Positions 63,862-64,000 of a stretch of DNA of 64,000 bases are shown one piece after another. Each line of letters starts with the position of its first letter. Within the stretch, counting starts at the first letter, position 1. The notes beneath the pieces were generated by a model. The model was not told the DNA's origin and searched no databases. It worked only from the letters and a program-made list of their open reading frames with translations. A program made the position numbers and the translations under genes. Origin of the DNA: Paenibacillus gallinarum (GTDB lineage Bacteria; Bacillota; Bacilli; Paenibacillales; Paenibacillaceae); NCBI RefSeq assembly GCF_014836635.1, contig NZ_JACSQL010000009.1, forward strand, positions 181,468 through 245,467, given 5' to 3'.

Positions 63862-64000
63862 TCCGTATGATCTGTAAAAGTTATCGCAAATGTCGACCAT
63901 GTACTTTTTATCATTTTTAAACGGACAGATTGTAATATGAAGTGCGACACCTTGCTCAAAAAATAAAAATGGCCCATGGCCTGATTCGTGTAGAATAGAG

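Overview
The window looks like chromosome of a spore-forming, low-to-moderate GC Firmicute, most likely Paenibacillus or a close relative. Reasons are the strong AGGAGG-type ribosome binding sites, a yjlC-ndh pair, ykoGH/PepSY genes, a ytrA-type GntR-ABC operon, YdjO and UPF0316 proteins, and a DUF6385 protein beside TPR-glycosyltransferases. No rRNA, tRNA, CRISPR array, insertion sequence or integrase was seen.

Layout. 1-1448 (minus): adaptive-response DNA repair operon adaA-adaB-alkA, with alkA cut by the window edge. 1.7-7.5 kb: LCP cell-wall ligase, cytoplasmic alpha-amylase, MATE exporter, acyltransferase-3. 7.6-9.6 kb (minus): GntR regulator, ABC ATPase and membrane protein, with a palindromic operator. 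9.9-12.1 kb: small housekeeping genes. 12.5-14.5 kb: DUF1641 protein and type II NADH dehydrogenase behind a Rex-like site. 15.4-19.0 kb: OmpR-type two-component system and two PepSY proteins that share an 11-bp-phased direct repeat upstream. 20.2-21.8 kb: cold-shock protein, YdjO-like protein, glycosyltransferase. 21.9-23.8 kb: ABC-F gene preceded by a 53-codon leader ORF and an intrinsic-terminator-like attenuator.

24.3-39.0 kb is an AT-rich defence island. It holds a tightly overlapping four-gene operon (CoiA-like Zn-ribbon protein, coiled-coil/degenerate ATPase, unknown protein, 1756-residue DEAH helicase with a DUF1998-like C-terminus) that resembles Druantia without DruA. It is followed by an McrB-like AAA+ protein and a DUF2357/PD-(D/E)XK nuclease.

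39.1-51.9 kb is ordinary chromosome: lipoprotein, DinB, nucleoside hydrolase, LspA, a UbiA-type prenyltransferase with a Rex-like site, a CUT1 sugar ABC transporter with a cre site, TrhO with a SufR-like regulator, and a TrpXYZ-type ABC importer.

52.0-63.8 kb is a probable spore-surface glycoprotein locus. Two paralogous small structural proteins diverge from a Thr-rich 13-residue-repeat DUF6385 protein, and both sides carry sigma-K-like promoters. These are followed by three TPR-fused GT2 glycosyltransferases on the plus strand and a convergent operon with a GT-B-like/TPR protein, a GT2 and a GT4. The gene set suggests a repeat scaffold and its glycosylation machinery made late in the mother cell. 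This locus and the defence operon are the two best candidates for an undescribed system.
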